Positions 5,043-7,050 of a stretch of 7,050 bases of DNA are shown one piece after another. Every line of letters begins with the position of its first letter. The first letter of the stretch is position 1. The DNA comes from Treponema sp. (lineage in GTDB: Bacteria; Spirochaetota; Spirochaetia; Treponematales; Breznakiellaceae). Where the stretch lies: positions 1 to 7,050 of the forward strand of contig JAIRNB010000027.1 of assembly GCA_031258265.1 (NCBI GenBank), in the 5' to 3' direction. The position numbers and the translations under genes are program-made. The notes beneath the pieces were generated by a model that was not told the DNA's origin, made no database searches, and was given only the letters and a program-made list of their open reading frames with translations.

Positions 5043-6539
5043 ATGAAACGGATAGTTCTTTTTATATGCGCGTTGGTGTTTTTTGTTACGATTCTGCCGG
5101 CCCGGGGGCGGAGAAACACGGGAAATACGGAGGGCAAGGTAAACGTGGTAACGACCATTTTCCCCCCCTATGATTTTGTGCGGGTGATTGCCGGGGACAA
5201 GGCCGCGGTAACCATGCTGCTTCCCCCGGGGGCGGAGAGTCATTCCTTTGAACCGACCCCCCAGGATATTATAAAAGTACGGAACTGCGATGTCTTTATC
5301 TATGTGGGCGGCGAATCGGACGCCTGGGTAGAAATGATTCTCGAATCCATAGATACAAGCCGCATGGAAATTATTACCCTGATGGACTGTGTGGAGGTGG
5401 TGGAAGAAGTCATTGTGGAGGGAATGCAGGACGATGAGGAAGGCCACGATCATTCCCATGAACATGAATCCTTCACCCTTGAGGATGTAAAAGACCGCGC
5501 CCTCACTGACTGGGCGGGGGATTGGCAGTCGGTTTACCCCCATCTCCTTGACGGGACGCTGAATCCGGTAATGGAACATAAGGCGGAAAGCGGCGAAAAA
5601 ACCGTCGCTGAATATTATGAGCAGTATGAAACCGCGTATATAACGGATATGGACAGGGTTACTATTACCGGGGATTCTATGACCTTCTACAGAAACGGCG
5701 TTCCGGTAAGGGCGCGGTACATATACCGGGGAACCGGGGTTATAGACACCGGTGACGGGGATCTTTGGGTACGCTATAAATTTGAAGCCGCCGGTGATTC
5801 GCCGCAGGGCGCGCCCAGGTACATCATGTTCAGCGACCATCTGCATGCCCCCGCCAAACCGGAACACTTCCACATATACGCCAGCGATGAAAGTTTTGAC
5901 GCCCTCATGGCGGATACGGACCCGGTGAATTACCCGACCTATTACCCCGCCGCTTTAACGAAAACTGAAATTGTGGCGGAAATGATTGGCCATGATCACG
6001 AAGAAGAGGCGGAATACGATGAGCATGTGTGGACTTCCCCCCGGAACGCGAAACTGATCGTGCGGAAGATCGCCGATGTGTTAAAGCGGCGGGATGCGGC
6101 CAATGCGGCGGAGTACGAAAGGAACACCGTTTCCTACCTGGCAAAACTAACGGAACTGGACGCTTCGTTCCAGGCCCTGGTAGACGGCGCAAAGCGAAAA
6201 ACCTTTATCTTTGGGGACCGCTTTCCCTTCCGTTACTTTGCCGATGCCTATAATTTAAGTTATTTCGCCGCGTTCCCCGGCTGTTCTACCGAAACGGAGG
6301 CCAGCGCCGCCACCGTCGCGTTCCTGATCGACAAGGTCCGGGCGGAGAAGATACCTGTGGTGTTTCACATTGAACTTTCCAATGAAAAAATCGCCGATAC
6401 GATCTGCGAGGGAACGGGGGCCCGGAAGCTCCTGCTCCATGCGGTCCACAATGTTTCAAAAAGGGATTTTGACCGGGGGGCCAATTACTACGATTTGATG
6501 TCCCGGAATGTTGAAAGTTTGAGAAGCGCCCTGTACTGA
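5043..6539 (+). CDS. znuA: Zinc ABC transporter substrate-binding protein with a ZinT domain inserted in the ZnuA fold
   Basis: A 498-residue periplasmic zinc-capture protein. Residues 1-22 are a signal peptide with no lipobox cysteine. ZnuA part one covers about 32-128 (VVTTIFPPYDFVRVIAGD, with the ligand-type H67 in ESHSFEP). The acidic His loop DDEEGHDHSHEHE (130-142) then opens into a complete ZinT domain (about 148-316): ALTDWAGDWQSVYPHLLDGT, YITDMDRVTITG, and FSDHLHAPAKPEHFHI with H266, H275 and H277 as the likely zinc ligands. It ends PTYYPAALTKTEIVAEMIGH. A second His/acid stretch, HDHEEEAEYDEH, leads to ZnuA part two from 325, with ligand H328 in DEHVW. The usual third His is replaced in FGDRFPFRYF (D392). 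E417 and E444 are candidate acids. It has a good AGGAG 9 nt before the ATG. Streptococcal AdcA carries ZinT at the C-terminus, not inside. No transporter membrane or ATPase gene is in the window. Confidence 0.92.
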   Translation: MKRIVLFICALVFFVTILPARGRRNTGNTEGKVNVVTTIFPPYDFVRVIAGDKAAVTMLLPPGAESHSFEPTPQDIIKVRNCDVFIYVGGESDAWVEMILESIDTSRMEIITLMDCVEVVEEVIVEGMQDDEEGHDHSHEHESFTLEDVKDRALTDWAGDWQSVYPHLLDGTLNPVMEHKAESGEKTVAEYYEQYETAYITDMDRVTITGDSMTFYRNGVPVRARYIYRGTGVIDTGDGDLWVRYKFEAAGDSPQGAPRYIMFSDHLHAPAKPEHFHIYASDESFDALMADTDPVNYPTYYPAALTKTEIVAEMIGHDHEEEAEYDEHVWTSPRNAKLIVRKIADVLKRRDAANAAEYERNTVSYLAKLTELDASFQALVDGAKRKTFIFGDRFPFRYFADAYNLSYFAAFPGCSTETEASAATVAFLIDKVRAEKIPVVFHIELSNEKIADTICEGTGARKLLLHAVHNVSKRDFDRGANYYDLMSRNVESLRSALY

Positions 6540-6544
6540 TTAGA

Positions 6545-6702
6545 GTCTGTCCATAATGTAGACACATTATGGACCCGGCATATATGCCGCGACTTCCTTA
6601 AAAAAGGTATTTGTGTACCGTTTTGGTACAGGCGGATTTAGGCAAATCCGCCGGGAGCAAATACAAGTTCTGTCCACAAAGTAACCGACTTTGTGGACAG
6701 AC
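6545..6702. mobile_element. MITE-like element of five hairpins just after znuA
   Basis: The ends are imperfect terminal inverted repeats: GTCTGTCCATAATGT (6545-6559) against the complement of 6688-6702, GTCTGTCCACAAAGT, 13 of 15 identical. Between them is a chain of perfect hairpins. These are 6549-6559/6564-6574 (11 bp), 6576-6589 (CGGCATATATGCCG), 6614-6619/6625-6630 (6 bp), 6631-6639/6644-6652 (9 bp) and 6669-6682/6688-6701 (14 bp). No protein is encoded. GATTAG (6538-6543) on the left and GATTTAG (6705-6711) on the right could be a worn target duplication. The left copy overlaps the znuA stop. The hairpins would also end or stabilise the znuA transcript. Confidence 0.6.
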
Positions 6703-7050
6703 ACGATTTAGTCCAGTTAGTCCGGGCGGACCGTTTTCTGTCCGCCGCCGGCCCGTTGTATATCCGGCTCCCACTTGGGGGGTAGCCGGAAGCTGCGGGC
6801 GGCTGGAGGCGAGGGGGGGCCAGAGTGACGGCGCGCCAGAGGCGCGGCTGTGGACTAGGGACCCGGAGGGTCCCGGTTGACCTCGGCCTTTCAGCTCTTG
6901 TACCGTAGCCTATCACCTTCGCTGGGCCTATGCCGTGCTGCATCATTCAATCACATGCTTCACCAGTTCGCATGCATTTCTTTGGCAGGAAGCAGGCCCC
7001 CCCTTATAGGCTTTGGGGGGCTCTGTTTAAGCTTCCCCCAGGGCCTTGTC
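6703..7050. other. GC-rich intergenic region without a supportable gene
   Basis: Open frames occur on both strands but none shows a recognisable domain, convincing start or normal composition. Short hairpins are present: 6725-6731/6740-6746 (GGCGGAC), 6832-6837/6841-6846 (CGCGCC), 6858-6864/6868-6874 (GGGACCC). Bases 6881-6980 are less GC-rich and unpalindromic and could be a decayed gene remnant. I could not identify it on either strand. Confidence 0.5.
6994..7046. repeat. Nested GC palindrome at the right edge
   Basis: AGGCCC (6994-6999) pairs with GGGCCT (7041-7046). Inside, GCCCCCC (6996-7002) can pair with GGGGGGC (7015-7021) as an alternative. CCCCCAGGGCC near 7036-7045 resembles CCCCAGGGCCCC at the end of the rnhA insert, suggesting a related dispersed element cut by the window edge. 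Confidence 0.4.

Noticed and set aside
5034..5873. 279-residue minus-strand frame opposite znuA
   Set aside because: It overlaps the clearly coding ZnuA/ZinT sequence and has no family features.
6549..6574. Hairpin after znuA as a standard rho-independent terminator
   Set aside because: A strong 11-bp stem but no T-run follows; it fits better as the end of the repeat element, though it may still affect transcript ends.
6638..6946. 102-residue minus-strand frame in the right intergenic region
   Set aside because: Pro/Arg-rich translation across hairpins, no Shine-Dalgarno and no recognisable domain; it runs into the MITE-like end.

Overview
The window looks like chromosomal DNA of a spirochaete, most likely a treponeme-type (Treponematales) organism of fairly high G+C. 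This is inferred from the archaeal/spirochaete type of PheRS beta subunit, the many GC-rich palindromic repeats, and the diderm-style periplasmic zinc-binding protein without a lipobox. No marker fixes the species. All eight recognisable genes lie on the + strand.

Left part (1-3961): the 3' three quarters of pheT, a DUF4440/NTF2-like small protein, a uracil-DNA-glycosylase-superfamily protein, a class I SAM methyltransferase and RNase HI (rnhA). The first four are separated by gaps of 19 to 61 bp. The methyltransferase and rnhA overlap by 10 bp. This is an ordinary housekeeping cluster except that rnhA carries an in-frame palindromic insert of about 35 codons, including a run of ten G.

Middle part (3962-6539): a zinc-homeostasis cluster. 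An intergenic region holds a perfect 11-bp-arm inverted repeat abutting a TTGACA-N17-TATGAA promoter, and this drives a Fur-family (probably Zur) regulator. Its stop overlaps the start (ATGA) of a 97-residue membrane protein with a His/Asp/Cys-rich loop. After a 195-bp gap with two strong hairpins comes a zinc-binding protein in which a complete ZinT domain is inserted into the His-rich loop of a ZnuA fold. No permease or ATPase gene is visible. The model is that Zur senses zinc, represses its own promoter, and controls a periplasmic zinc-capture protein and a small accessory membrane protein.

Right part (6540-7050): no supportable gene. It begins with a 158-bp MITE-like element (imperfect terminal inverted repeats, five internal hairpins) just past the znuA stop, then GC-rich palindromes up to the window edge. 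The points most worth following are the nested ZnuA-ZinT architecture, the small CxxC membrane protein, the operator/near-leaderless zur promoter, and the translated repeat with a poly-G tract in rnhA.
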